Source: [Mycobacterium] stephanolepidis
Lineage (GTDB): Bacteria; Actinomycetota; Actinomycetes; Mycobacteriales; Mycobacteriaceae
NCBI RefSeq assembly: GCF_002356335.1
Contig: NZ_AP018165.1
Location: 930,001-994,000 of the forward strand
DNA length: 64,000 nucleotides
Direction of reading: 5' to 3'
Part shown: one piece after another, positions 52,647-61,337 of the stretch
How the letters are laid out: every line of letters begins with the position of its first letter
Position numbering within the stretch: the first letter of the stretch is position 1
Program-made: the position numbers and the translations under genes
The notes under the pieces: model-generated
Told to the model about the DNA's origin: nothing
Database searches by the model: none
What the model saw: the letters and a program-made list of their open reading frames with translations, nothing else

Positions 52647-52775
52647 CTAGCGCTGCCACATGCCTTTTTGGGTGTCGCGCTCGTAGTAGTTCATCGAGTT
52701 CTCTCCGCTCGCGGTCCAGAGCATGGCCAGGGTGACGAGCGTGATGGCGATGAGCACCATTGAGTCGTTCCACAT
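52647..52775 (-). CDS. 42-residue membrane peptide upstream of cynS
   Basis: MWNDSMVLIAITLVTLAMLW forms one membrane helix, followed by a polar tail (NSMNYYERDTQKGMWQR). A strong RBS (AAGGAGG) lies 6 nt before ATG 52775. First gene of the cynS transcript. It could be a transporter accessory or a regulatory leader peptide; no family recognised. Confidence 0.6.
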   Translation of the reverse strand: MWNDSMVLIAITLVTLAMLWTASGENSMNYYERDTQKGMWQR

Positions 52776-52788
52776 GATGACCTCCTTG

Positions 52789-52839
52789 GTATATCGATCG
52801 GTATACTGCTTATTGCAGCACGTACACCGATCGGTGTAC
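52789..52839. promoter_or_regulatory. Twin palindromic operators upstream of the cynS operon
   Basis: GTACACCGATCGGTGTAC (52822-52839) is a perfect 18-bp palindrome; GTATATCGATCGGTATAC (52789-52806) matches it except in the flanks and is a near palindrome. Their centres are 33 bp apart, three helical turns, so two dimers could bind on one face. The sequence is typical of TetR-family operators, but no TetR gene is adjacent; the neighbouring regulator is MarR-type. Confidence 0.75.
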
Positions 52840-52876
52840 AGGGGGGTGTGGCGGACGCCACACAACGACGTCGGGG

Positions 52877-53371
52877 CTAGTCGGTGTCCAGAGCCCCGGC
52901 GGCCAGTGCGGCCGCATTGATCCTGGTCAGCACCGCATGCAGGTGCTCCAGTTCGGAGAGGTCGACACCCAGGCGCTCCACGACGGCTGCAGGCACCTTG
53001 AGCGCCTTCCGGCGCAGTGCGGCGCCCTGCTTGGTCAGCGTGACGTGTGTGGTGCGCTCGTCGGCGGCGCTGCGTGGGCGGGTGATCAGGCCCAGCGTCT
53101 CGAGCCGCTTGAGCATGGGGGAGATGGTCGCCGAATCCGTTTGCAGTAGGGCGGCTATCTGCTTGACGGACAACGCTTCCGGGGCATCGTCCGCGCTGCT
53201 CTTGGCGTGATCCCAGAGCGCCAGCATCACCAGATATTGCGGATGTGTGATTCCAAGGGGGGCGAGTAGCGGCCGGTAGATGGCCAGCACCGCGCGATTG
53301 GTGACGGCCAGTGCGAAGCACACCTGCCGCTCCAGGGCCAGCGGGTCGACATCGGGTGAGACTGCGGTCAT
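52877..53371 (-). CDS. MarR family transcriptional regulator
   Basis: A 164-residue protein with a winged helix: LSVKQIAALLQTDSATISPMLKRLETLGLI followed by the basic wing RSAADERTTHVTLT. ATG 53371 (MTAVSPD) is preferred over the 53389 extension. It is divergent from the DUF5313-type gene, with a palindrome in between that probably serves autoregulation. Confidence 0.9.
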   Translation of the reverse strand: MTAVSPDVDPLALERQVCFALAVTNRAVLAIYRPLLAPLGITHPQYLVMLALWDHAKSSADDAPEALSVKQIAALLQTDSATISPMLKRLETLGLITRPRSAADERTTHVTLTKQGAALRRKALKVPAAVVERLGVDLSELEHLHAVLTRINAAALAAGALDTD

Positions 53372-53392
53372 TCTCACTATCCTAACCATTAG

Positions 53393-53404
53393 TTAGTGCA
53401 CTAA
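53393..53404. promoter_or_regulatory. MarR-type operator
   Basis: TTAGTGCACTAA is a perfect 12-bp palindrome between the divergent marR and DUF5313-type genes. Partly overlapping CTAACCATTAGTTAG adds a second half-site pair. Confidence 0.65.
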
Positions 53405-53425
53405 TTATTAGTCTACAATCTAGTT

Positions 53426-53836
53426 ATGGCCGCCGATCGCCCGAACTTCTTTCAGTACATCGCCTACTGCTACGGACGGCGTCTACCCGACTCGATGAAG
53501 GACTGGGTCGCCAATGATTTGGCGGGCAAGGGCGCGGTGCGCAGGCACATTTTCCGGTGTGCGATTCCACCGCTGTTCATCCTCGCGCCGTTCTGGCTGT
53601 TACCGGCGTCGCTGTACGTCCACATGGAGATGACGGTGCCCATCTACGTGTGGGTGCTGATCATGGCGCATGCCCTCAACAAAGTGTGGCGCCGTCACCG
53701 GCTGGTGCAGCATGACTTGGATCCGGGCCTGGTCGATGTGCTCAAGCGTCAAAAGGACGCGTGGATTCACGAGGACTACGCGCGGCGATTCGGGCCGCGC
53801 TCGGGAGACGGCCACTCCAGTAGCGGTCCCATCTAA
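53426..53836 (+). CDS. DUF5313-like membrane protein
   Basis: A 136-residue protein: RPNFFQYIAYCYGRRLPDSMKDWVANDL, then two membrane helices (IPPLFILAPFWLLPASLYV, MTVPIYVWVLIMAHALNKVW), and a basic C-terminal segment. This matches the mycobacterial DUF5313 family of unknown function. It is divergent from and probably regulated by the MarR protein. Confidence 0.8.
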   Translation: MAADRPNFFQYIAYCYGRRLPDSMKDWVANDLAGKGAVRRHIFRCAIPPLFILAPFWLLPASLYVHMEMTVPIYVWVLIMAHALNKVWRRHRLVQHDLDPGLVDVLKRQKDAWIHEDYARRFGPRSGDGHSSSGPI

Positions 53837-53904
53837 CGCGGCATGGTGTCAAACATCTTGGTGCACTGAGTTTTTTCGTCTGCGCCAAGATGCCTGACGG
53901 CGGC

Positions 53905-54123
53905 TCAGTCCCAGTCGCCGTGCTTCCAGTGGCCCTTGCCCCAACCGTTGCCATGTCCGCCGCGCCAGCCGCGATCCCAGTTGCCGTCCGCGCAAACGGT
54001 CACGCGTGGGTAGGTATCCACGGAGCCGCAAATGTCTGGATCTGCCTTTGCCGAGGTTGCAGAGGCCATACCTCCACTAGCAACGACTCCAATTGCCAAG
54101 GCCGAGAGCAGGATTCGTTTCAT
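53905..54123 (-). CDS. Small exported Gly/Trp/His-rich protein
   Basis: A 72-residue protein with signal peptide MKRILLSALAIGVVASGGMASATSAKA and a short mature part with two cysteines (DICGSVD, VTVCADG) and a GW/GH-rich tail (WRGGHGNGWGKGHWKHGDWD). The His/Trp-rich tail may bind metal; it lies next to the Nramp gene mntH, which is suggestive only. Confidence 0.6.
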   Translation of the reverse strand: MKRILLSALAIGVVASGGMASATSAKADPDICGSVDTYPRVTVCADGNWDRGWRGGHGNGWGKGHWKHGDWD

Positions 54124-54149
54124 GATTCACAGCGTACTCCCAGGAGAAA

Positions 54150-55379
54150 CTAGTTCGCAAGGGTAAGGAAAACCAGCACGGCGTTCAGCAGTGTGATGAG
54201 CGCGGCGATGATCCAGCCCAGCATCGTCGTTACGCGATGGTTCACATCGGTGCCCATCAGCCTGCGATCGCTGGTCAGTCGGACAAGCGGTATGAGGGCG
54301 AAGGGGATGCCAAAGGACAACACCACCTGTGACACCACGAGTGCCCTGGTGGGGTCGATACCCGCGGCCAGGATCGCCAGCGCCGGGAGCAGCGTGACCA
54401 GCCGTCGCGTCACGATGGGGACGGACCGGCGGAGAAGTCCTTGCATAATCATGGCGCCGGCGTAGGCGCCGACCGAGGACGATGCGAGCCCGGATGCGAG
54501 CAGGCCGATCGCGAACAGCAGGGCAACAGTGGGCCCGAGGCTGTCGCGGACGGCGGCGTGTGCGCCCTCGATGGTGTCGACGCCGTCGCGGCCCTTCAGG
54601 TTGGTGGCCGCTACCAGCAGCATCGCCATGTTTACGGCGCCCGCGAACAGCATCGCCAGGCACACGTCCCAACGGGTGATGCGCAGTAGCCTGCGTCGCG
54701 GCTCGCCCTCTTCGGGACGTCCGTGTCTGTCCCGGGCTAGCCCGGAATGCAGATACACGGCGTGTGGCATGACCGTGGCACCCAGCATTGCCGTCGCAAG
54801 CATCAGGCTCTCGGCGCCCTGGAATCGGGGGATCAGCCCCGCGGCAGCCTCGCCCAGCGGCGGCGGTTCCACAACGACGCTGGCGAGGAATCCGATCGCG
54901 ATGATGGCCAGCAGCGCCGAGATCACATATTCGAATGAGCGTTGTCCGCGTCGGTCCTGCACGGCAAGCAGCACCATCGAGACGATTCCGGTGATAACAC
55001 CACCGAGCAGCAGCGGCAGGTCGAACAACAGATTCAGCGCAATGGCGCCGCCCACGACCTCCGCTAAATCCGTTGCCATGGCGACTAATTCGGCCTGCAT
55101 CCAAAACGCCAACCGGGTGGGCCGTGACATGCGATTGCCGACGGCCTCGGGCAGTGACTGCCCCGTGACGAGGCCCAGCTTCGCTGAGAGGTACTGCACC
55201 AGCCCGGCCATCACATTGGCGGTGACGATTACCCACACCAGTAGGAAGCCGTACTTGGCACCTGCGCTGACATTCGAAGCGACGTTTCCGGGATCGACAT
55301 AGGCGATGGCTGCGACGAAAGCGGGGCCGAGTAGGTAAAACCCATGCATTTGTCGCGTCTGCTTCGGCCGCTCCAGCAC
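54150..55379 (-). CDS. mntH: Nramp-family divalent metal transporter
   Basis: A 409-residue proton-coupled Mn2+/Fe2+ importer with 11 hydrophobic segments. The metal-binding motifs DPGN (29-32) in TM1 and MPHAVYLHSGL in TM6 are intact. GTG start 55379 follows GGAGG. Two direct repeats in its promoter (55397-55428) are candidate regulator sites. Confidence 0.95.
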   Translation of the reverse strand: MLERPKQTRQMHGFYLLGPAFVAAIAYVDPGNVASNVSAGAKYGFLLVWVIVTANVMAGLVQYLSAKLGLVTGQSLPEAVGNRMSRPTRLAFWMQAELVAMATDLAEVVGGAIALNLLFDLPLLLGGVITGIVSMVLLAVQDRRGQRSFEYVISALLAIIAIGFLASVVVEPPPLGEAAAGLIPRFQGAESLMLATAMLGATVMPHAVYLHSGLARDRHGRPEEGEPRRRLLRITRWDVCLAMLFAGAVNMAMLLVAATNLKGRDGVDTIEGAHAAVRDSLGPTVALLFAIGLLASGLASSSVGAYAGAMIMQGLLRRSVPIVTRRLVTLLPALAILAAGIDPTRALVVSQVVLSFGIPFALIPLVRLTSDRRLMGTDVNHRVTTMLGWIIAALITLLNAVLVFLTLAN

Positions 55380-55396
55380 CCACGCCTCCTATTTCA

Positions 55397-55428
55397 AGTA
55401 CCCGAATAGAAAAGTTAGAGTACCCGAA
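55397..55428. promoter_or_regulatory. Direct repeats in the mntH promoter
   Basis: AGTACCCGAA occurs at 55397-55406 and 55419-55428, 22 bp apart (two helical turns). Placed 20-50 bp before the mntH start, they are candidate sites for a metal-responsive repressor; they do not look like the palindromic MntR/IdeR boxes I know. Confidence 0.5.
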
Positions 55429-55468
55429 ACCTTGTGTTGCGGCGAGGCTACCTCGGGGTGGCGGTCGC

Positions 55469-56278
55469 CTAGTTGGTACTGGCCTTCTCGGCCTGACGCT
55501 TTTTGACGCTGGCCTCGAGCTTGGCCAGTAGATCCGAGACATCGGTGGCATCGAGCTCGGTGGGCGCCTCTTCCTTGGTGAACGCCTCACCACCTTCGAG
55601 CTTGGCTTCCACCATCTCCAGTAGCTGCGACTGGTACGTGTCGTTGTATCGACTCGGATCGAAATCGTCGGCCATCGACTCCACCACCTGTCCCGCCATC
55701 GACAGTTCGGCCGGTTTGATCTTCACTTCCTGGTCCAGCACCGGGAAGTCGGGTTCACGAATCTCGTCAGGCCAGAGCAGCGTGTGGATGATCATCACCT
55801 GACGCGTGCCGAAGTCCTTGACCCGCAGGGCCGCGAGGCGTGTCTTGTTGCGCAGCGCGAAATGCACGATCGCTACCCGATCCGTCTGCGCGAGCGTCTG
55901 CGCCAGCAGCACATAGGATTTCGAAGACTTGCTATCCGGCTCCAGGTAGTAGCTCTTGTCATACAACAGCGGGTCGAGTTCGGCGGCGGGAATGAACTCC
56001 AGCACCTCGATCTCGCGGCTGGACTCGGCGGGCAGGCTCGCCAGATCCTCATCGGTGATGACGACGGTGCGGCCGTCCTCGGCCTCGTAGGCCTTGTTGA
56101 TATCCCGGAACTCGACGATCTCACCGCATTCTTCGCAGGTGCGTTTGTAACGGATCCGGCCGTTGTCCTTGTTGTGGACCTGATGGAACTTGAGGTCGTG
56201 GTCCTCGGTCGCGCTGTATACCTTGACAGGGACGTTCACCAGCCCGAAGGCGAGGGAGCCCTTCCAGATGGAACGCAT
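55469..56278 (-). CDS. ku: DNA end-binding protein Ku
   Basis: A 269-residue bacterial Ku homodimer subunit for non-homologous end joining: MRSIWKGSLAFGLVNVPVKVY at the start, CEECGEIVEFRDINKAYE, then the bridge and DNA-ring core (IVHFALRNKTRLAALRV) and a Lys-rich tail that recruits LigD. ATG 56278 is the conserved start; the frame upstream is spurious. Divergent from ligD. Confidence 0.96.
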   Translation of the reverse strand: MRSIWKGSLAFGLVNVPVKVYSATEDHDLKFHQVHNKDNGRIRYKRTCEECGEIVEFRDINKAYEAEDGRTVVITDEDLASLPAESSREIEVLEFIPAAELDPLLYDKSYYLEPDSKSSKSYVLLAQTLAQTDRVAIVHFALRNKTRLAALRVKDFGTRQVMIIHTLLWPDEIREPDFPVLDQEVKIKPAELSMAGQVVESMADDFDPSRYNDTYQSQLLEMVEAKLEGGEAFTKEEAPTELDATDVSDLLAKLEASVKKRQAEKASTN

Positions 56279-58619
56279 ATCCCCAGTATGGCCCACCGGA
56301 GCCGCGCAGTCCGCGACATCCGGTTCGAGGTCAACTGCCTTCGTGCGCCTCACCAATGCGGACAAGGTGCTCTATCCGCCAACTGGAACCACTCAGGCCA
56401 CCACCAAGGCGGACGTATTCGGCTACTACACCGCCGTCGCACCATTCATGCTGCCGCACCTCGCGGGGCGCCCGGTCACCCGTAAGCGCTGGCCTAATGG
56501 CGTTGAGCAGCCGTCCTTCTTCGAGAAGGACCTGGCGTCGTCGGCCCCCGATTGGCTTCCCCGGCGACGCATCGAGCACAAATCCCGCTACGTCACCTAC
56601 CCGTTGATCGACACCTCGGTAGCGCTGGCCTGGATAGCTCAGCAGGCGGCACTGGAAGTGCATGTGCCCCAATGGCGGTTTGTCGGCGAAAATCCGGGGC
56701 CGGCAACACGATTGGTATTCGATCTGGATCCGGGCGACGGCGTGGACCTACCGAAACTGGCGCAGGTCGCCCGCGCGGTGCGCGATGTACTCGACGATAT
56801 CGGTCTGACCACCTTTCCCTTGACCAGTGGCAGCAAGGGGCTGCACCTGTATGTGCCGCTGGCGCAGCCGGTCAGCTCATCCGGTGCGGTGACCGTCGCG
56901 AGAAAGGTCGCGATGCAACTGGAGCAGTCGATGCCGGATCTGGTCACCGCGACGATGACCCGGGACCTGCGGTCGGGCAAGGTTTTCGTGGATTGGAGTC
57001 AGAACAGCGGTTCCAAGACTACGGTTGCCCCCTACTCGCTGCGTGGCCGCGAGGCGCCGACTGTTGCCGCGCCCCGTACGTGGGACGAATTGGACGACCC
57101 AGAGTTGCGCCAGTTGCGGTTTGATGAAGTACTGGCGCGTGCCGAGCGCGACGGTGATCTGCTGGCAGGACTCGACGATGCGGCGATTGTCGAAGACAGG
57201 CTGTCTACATACCGCAGCATGCGCGATCCGGCGCGTACTCCCGAACCGGTACCCGCCGTCGAACCGCAAGCAGGTCGCGATAGTTCGTTTGTGATCCAGG
57301 AACATCACGCCACCGCGCTGCACTACGACTTTCGGTTAGAGCGTGACGGTGTGCTGGTCTCGTGGGCGGTCCCCAAGAATCTGCCCATGGAGCCGTCCGT
57401 CAATCATCTTGCGGTGCATACCGAGGATCACCCCCTCGAATACGGAACCTTCGAGGGCGCCATTCCGAAGGGGGAGTACGGCGCCGGTGAGGTGACCATC
57501 TGGGACTCGGGAACCTATGACACCGAGAAGTTCATCGATCCGCGCGACGGCTCCAGCGCCGACGGCGGGTCAAAGGGAGAAGTCATTGTCACACTGCATG
57601 GCAAGCGAATCTCGGGACGGTACGCGCTGATTCAAACCGATGGCAAGCAGTGGCTGGCGCACCGCATGAAGGATCAGCGATCTCCTGGTGCAATGCCGGT
57701 TGGCCTCGCGCCGATGCTGCCGACTACCGGATCCGTGGCGGGCCTGACCGCCGACGAGTGGGCATTCGAGGGAAAATGGGACGGTTACCGCCTCATCCTC
57801 GAATGCGACCACGGTCGGCTGCGGGCCGTGGCGCGCAGCGGGCGCGATGTCACCGAGGAGTTCCCGGCCTTGCAGCAGCTCGCCCGGGAATTGGCCGAGC
57901 ACCGTGTGGTTCTCGATGGTGAGGTGGTGGTGCTGGATTCCAAGGGGCGGCCGAGTTTCTCGTTGTTACAGAATCGGACACCGAGTGCCGATGTCCGATT
58001 CTGGGCGTTTGATCTGCTGTATCTGGATGGAAAATCCCTGCTGCGCACCAAGTATCGTGACCGGCGCCGCCTGCTCGACGTGCTGGGGGCCGGCGCCGAG
58101 ATGATGACCGTTCCGGAACAACTGAACGGCGACGGAGATGCGGCGCTGGCTCATTCGCATGAGCGGGGCTGGGAGGGTGTCGTCGCCAAAAGGCTGGATT
58201 CGGCTTATGCTCCGGGCCGCACCCAGTCCTGGATCAAGGCGAAGAACTGGCGCAGCCAAGAGATCGTGATCTGCGGTTGGCGTAAGGGGCAGGGCGGACG
58301 CAGCAGCGGGATCGGCGCTCTGCTGATGGGGATACCGGCGTCCGACGGGCTTCGTTATGCGGGGCGGGTGGGCACCGGATTCACGGAGAAGGAGCTGGCA
58401 TCGCTCAAGGAGCAGCTCAAGCCGTTGCACTGCGATGAATCACCCTTCAGCGCGCCGCTTTCCGCGGTCGAGGCCAAAGATGTGCAGTTCGTCGAACCGG
58501 TCCTGGTCGCCGAGGTTCGCTACGGCGACCGCACGCCCGGCGGGATTCTCAAGCATTCCAGTTGGCGTGGTCTGCGCACCGACAAGTCAGTTGGCGACGT
58601 CGAGCTCGATCTCGGGTAA
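56268..58619 (+). CDS. ligD: ATP-dependent DNA ligase LigD (polymerase-phosphoesterase-ligase)
   Basis: A 783-residue multidomain repair enzyme in the mycobacterial order. POL/primase: DLDPG with Asp152 and Asp154. Phosphoesterase: HHATALHYD at 346-354 with FEGAIPKGEYGAG. Ligase: nucleotidyl lysine Lys503 in EGKWDGYR. It fills and seals ends held by Ku. ATG 56268 overlaps the divergent ku start by 11 bp. The next in-frame start is GTG 56343 just before LTNADKVLYP, which would still keep the whole conserved core, so the true start is uncertain. Confidence 0.95.
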   Translation: MERISPVWPTGAAQSATSGSRSTAFVRLTNADKVLYPPTGTTQATTKADVFGYYTAVAPFMLPHLAGRPVTRKRWPNGVEQPSFFEKDLASSAPDWLPRRRIEHKSRYVTYPLIDTSVALAWIAQQAALEVHVPQWRFVGENPGPATRLVFDLDPGDGVDLPKLAQVARAVRDVLDDIGLTTFPLTSGSKGLHLYVPLAQPVSSSGAVTVARKVAMQLEQSMPDLVTATMTRDLRSGKVFVDWSQNSGSKTTVAPYSLRGREAPTVAAPRTWDELDDPELRQLRFDEVLARAERDGDLLAGLDDAAIVEDRLSTYRSMRDPARTPEPVPAVEPQAGRDSSFVIQEHHATALHYDFRLERDGVLVSWAVPKNLPMEPSVNHLAVHTEDHPLEYGTFEGAIPKGEYGAGEVTIWDSGTYDTEKFIDPRDGSSADGGSKGEVIVTLHGKRISGRYALIQTDGKQWLAHRMKDQRSPGAMPVGLAPMLPTTGSVAGLTADEWAFEGKWDGYRLILECDHGRLRAVARSGRDVTEEFPALQQLARELAEHRVVLDGEVVVLDSKGRPSFSLLQNRTPSADVRFWAFDLLYLDGKSLLRTKYRDRRRLLDVLGAGAEMMTVPEQLNGDGDAALAHSHERGWEGVVAKRLDSAYAPGRTQSWIKAKNWRSQEIVICGWRKGQGGRSSGIGALLMGIPASDGLRYAGRVGTGFTEKELASLKEQLKPLHCDESPFSAPLSAVEAKDVQFVEPVLVAEVRYGDRTPGGILKHSSWRGLRTDKSVGDVELDLG

Positions 58620-58895
58620 CGGGTACGGCGGTGCGCCGACACCCGCGACCGAGAAGTGGCCCCAGGGGGTCTGCTCGGTGATGCGCCCAGGTGCGCTGGT
58701 CTCGCCCACGGCGATGGTGACCTGGGTTCCGCCCTTGAGCTCTCCGCCCTCGGGTTTGGCGTAAATCGTTCCCTGCCAGTGGAACTTGCCATCCAGCGGG
58801 TTGAAGAACCCGATCAGCCGCACCCGGGACTCGACGGTGAACTCTCCCGCGGTGATGAGCGCAGGGCCGTCGTACAGATCGTCGTCATCCATCAT
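58587..58895 (-). CDS. DUF4873-like protein
   Basis: A 102-residue beta-rich protein (YDGPALITAGEFTVESRVRLIGFFNPLDGKFHW-type start, TPWGHFSVAGVGAPPYP end), matching DUF4873. ATG 58895 overlaps the stop of the diiron oxygenase gene, so they are coupled. Its 3' end overlaps the convergent ligD by 33 bp. In other genomes DUF4873 domains occur with oxygenases; function unknown. Confidence 0.75.
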   Translation of the reverse strand: MMDDDDLYDGPALITAGEFTVESRVRLIGFFNPLDGKFHWQGTIYAKPEGGELKGGTQVTIAVGETSAPGRITEQTPWGHFSVAGVGAPPYPLPEIELDVAN

Positions 58896-59806
58896 GCGAC
58901 GAACTTTGCTTTGCGCCACAACCAGCGTGACGTTCCGCCCATCAGACCGATACCGCTGAGGAAGTTGTACAGCGGTGCGAAACCGAGCTGTTGCGTCTCG
59001 CGGAAGTTCTGGTTGCGGTACGCGATCCGCTGGGTTTGATATCCGGGCAACCCGACATTGCGGTACATCTTCGGATTCGTGAACAGGTACATGAAGATGG
59101 GGCCACCGAAGCCGTTGACCTGCCGGACGATGAAACGCGCGTACCACGGCAGTTTGTCAACACGCTGGCGCAGGCCGTCGCGGGCGAACTGGATGTGCCG
59201 AGCTTCCTCGGTGACGTGAATTCGCATGAGCCGCGCGACCATTGGCTGCAGCTCGGGATCGTCCATCATCTCGCGCTGGATGGCGTCGAAGATCTCCTCG
59301 CCAATCAGGGCGGCAACCCAGAGCATCGGGCCCTTGAGGACCAGGGGCAGGGCGTTGGCCAGCCACCGCTGGTAGAGCGGTAGCCGGTAGGGCTCGACCC
59401 CGGCTTGCGATATCGCCTTACCGAACATCGTCATGTGGCGGGTCTCGTCACCGATCTCGGTGAGCGAATAGAAGGTCTCGCTGCTGTTCGGTCTGGCGTG
59501 CATGAGAGCGCGCAGCAGGCTCTGGTTGAGGATGTTCTCGAACCAGATGCCGACCGACAGCACATTGGCCATCTCGTGCTTGGACAGCTCGATCTGTTCA
59601 GCGCGCGACATGTTGTTCCAGATGTCGGTGCCGTACAGAGAGATTGCCTTCGGAGGAAGGAAGTACTTGTCCGGATCCAACGGCGCATCCCAGTCCAGAT
59701 CCACCATTGGCTGGTAGGAGCGGCGCACAGAGCCCTTGAGCAGCCGGTCGGAGTATTCCTCGCGATTAGGGGTGCGAGCGGGGCCGTTATTGAGGGTAGA
59801 CGTCAC
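58892..59806 (-). CDS. AurF-type diiron oxygenase
   Basis: A 304-residue protein of the p-aminobenzoate N-oxygenase (AurF) family. The diiron ligands are visible: Glu90, ExxH at Glu121/His124, Glu170 or Glu171, His197, and ExxH at Glu201/His204 (TEEARH). GTG start 59806. Coupled to the DUF4873-like gene and divergent from a TetR, which is the likely regulator. The substrate is unknown. Confidence 0.88.
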   Translation of the reverse strand: MTSTLNNGPARTPNREEYSDRLLKGSVRRSYQPMVDLDWDAPLDPDKYFLPPKAISLYGTDIWNNMSRAEQIELSKHEMANVLSVGIWFENILNQSLLRALMHARPNSSETFYSLTEIGDETRHMTMFGKAISQAGVEPYRLPLYQRWLANALPLVLKGPMLWVAALIGEEIFDAIQREMMDDPELQPMVARLMRIHVTEEARHIQFARDGLRQRVDKLPWYARFIVRQVNGFGGPIFMYLFTNPKMYRNVGLPGYQTQRIAYRNQNFRETQQLGFAPLYNFLSGIGLMGGTSRWLWRKAKFVA

Positions 59807-59808
59807 CG

Positions 59809-59897
59809 TTGACAGTCCTTTCCGTTAGGATGTCAAACGTAAACGTTGCAGGTTGGGGCGTCAAGTGAGACGCGAAGTGCCACGTAATTATCGTGGC
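59809..59897. promoter_or_regulatory. Operator region between the diiron oxygenase and tetR
   Basis: Three inverted repeats: TTGACA (59809-59814) / TGTCAA (59831-59836); AACGTAAACGTT (59836-59847); and GCCACG (59879-59884) / CGTGGC (59892-59897). At least one is probably the TetR operator. Confidence 0.5.
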
Positions 59898-59915
59898 GAA
59901 CGAAAGTAGGCACCG

Positions 59916-60566
59916 ATGAAAGTGAGCCGGTCGAGCCATCGCGGCCGCACGCGCGATCACGGCGAGATTCGCCGCCGCATCCTCGATGCCGCCGAAGAAT
60001 GCTTGCTGGAGCACGGCTATGAGGCGCGCCTGCATGCGCTGATCGCCAAGAAGGCCGGTTTGTCGAGGCCCACCGTCTACAAGCACGTGGGTGATCAGGC
60101 CGCGATCATCGAGGCACTGTTTCATCGGGAGTTTCTCCGGTTCGGCGAAATACTGGAGCCCGTCTTCGCGACCGCGAAGACCCCCCGCACCGGATTTATC
60201 GACGCCATCGTGCGCATCGTTCAGCACGGTCGCCATCATCCGTTGCTGCAGAAGGGGCTCAAGGAGAACCCCGAGCAGGTGTTGCCTTATCTGACCGTCA
60301 AGGCGCGCCCGTTCATCGATCAGACGACCGTGCTGCTGGCCCCGTACTTCCGCAAGTTGCTCACCGACGAGCAGTTGGCCACTATCGACGTCAAGGCCGC
60401 CGCCGAGTGGAGCTTCCGGATCGCCGCCTCGTTGTTGGTGACTCCCGGAGTGGTCGAGACTCAGACCGACGAGCAGCTGGGTGACTTCATCGGCAACTTG
60501 CTCACCGTATCGGCGATCACCGAGGGGATCTCGGCGGTGTTGACTCCTAATTCGGCTGCTTCCTAA
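59916..60566 (+). CDS. TetR family transcriptional regulator
   Basis: A 216-residue protein; the HTH is LHALIAKKAGLSRPTVYKHVGDQAAIIEALF. Basic N-terminus (SRSSHRGRTRD). Divergent from the AurF-type oxygenase operon. The downstream cobF starts 6 bp after its stop, so it may share a transcript. Confidence 0.92.
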   Translation: MKVSRSSHRGRTRDHGEIRRRILDAAEECLLEHGYEARLHALIAKKAGLSRPTVYKHVGDQAAIIEALFHREFLRFGEILEPVFATAKTPRTGFIDAIVRIVQHGRHHPLLQKGLKENPEQVLPYLTVKARPFIDQTTVLLAPYFRKLLTDEQLATIDVKAAAEWSFRIAASLLVTPGVVETQTDEQLGDFIGNLLTVSAITEGISAVLTPNSAAS

Positions 60567-60572
60567 GTCGCG

Positions 60573-61322
60573 ATGCGACGGATTCGCGTCATCGGGATCG
60601 GTGCCGGCCATCCCGAGTACCTGACCGTGCAGGCCATCGCGGCGCTCAACGAGGTCGATGTCTTCTTCGTCGCAGACAAGGGCGACACCAAGGGCGACCT
60701 GGTCGAGTTGCGCCGCCATATCTGCGAGCGGTACATCACCGAACCCGACTATCGCTTCGTCGAACTGCCCGATCCGGTGCGCGGTAGGGGCGAGTATCGG
60801 GATGCGGTGAAGCAATGGCATGCGGAACGGGCCGCCTTGTGGGGCAAAGCAATTGCTTCCGAGTTACCGGAGGGGGGCGTCGGTGCCTTTCTGGCCTGGG
60901 GTGATCCGTCCCTCTACGACAGCACGCTGCGCATCCTCGACGCGATCCTGGTCGGCGATCCTCACGCCTTCGATTACGACGTGCTGCCGGGCATTACCGC
61001 GATCTCCGCGCTCACCGCGCGGCATCGGATTGTGCTGAACGGTATCGGGGAACCCGTGCTCATCACGACCGGGCGCCGGTTGCTGGACGAGTGGCCACGT
61101 GCCGGAACCGTTGTGGTGATGCTCGACGGTGACTGCGCATTCCGGCAGCTGGACCCGGCAACGCAGATCTGGTGGGGTGCCTATCTGGGCACAGAGCACG
61201 AGCTGCTGGTGTCGGGGTCCGTCGGTGAAGTGGGTCCCCGGATCGCCGAGATACGTGCCTCGGCCCGGGCCGAACACGGCTGGATCATGGATACCTATCT
61301 ACTGCGGAGTGTCGGCGAGTAG
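60573..61322 (+). CDS. cobF: Precorrin-6A synthase (deacetylating) CobF
   Basis: A 249-residue SAM-dependent methyltransferase of the aerobic cobalamin pathway that makes precorrin-6A. The N-terminus RIRVIGIGAGHPEYLTVQA and the GVGAFLAWGDPSLYDSTLRIL motif are typical. It lies immediately upstream of an Fpg/Nei gene. From memory, M. tuberculosis has lost cobF while M. canettii keeps it in the equivalent place. Confidence 0.92.
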   Translation: MRRIRVIGIGAGHPEYLTVQAIAALNEVDVFFVADKGDTKGDLVELRRHICERYITEPDYRFVELPDPVRGRGEYRDAVKQWHAERAALWGKAIASELPEGGVGAFLAWGDPSLYDSTLRILDAILVGDPHAFDYDVLPGITAISALTARHRIVLNGIGEPVLITTGRRLLDEWPRAGTVVVMLDGDCAFRQLDPATQIWWGAYLGTEHELLVSGSVGEVGPRIAEIRASARAEHGWIMDTYLLRSVGE

Positions 61323-61337
61323 AGGCAGACTGGGCCC

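Noticed and set aside
54127..55593. 488-codon minus-strand frame overlapping mntH
   Set aside because: Alternate frame of mntH with Arg/Pro-rich shadow composition.
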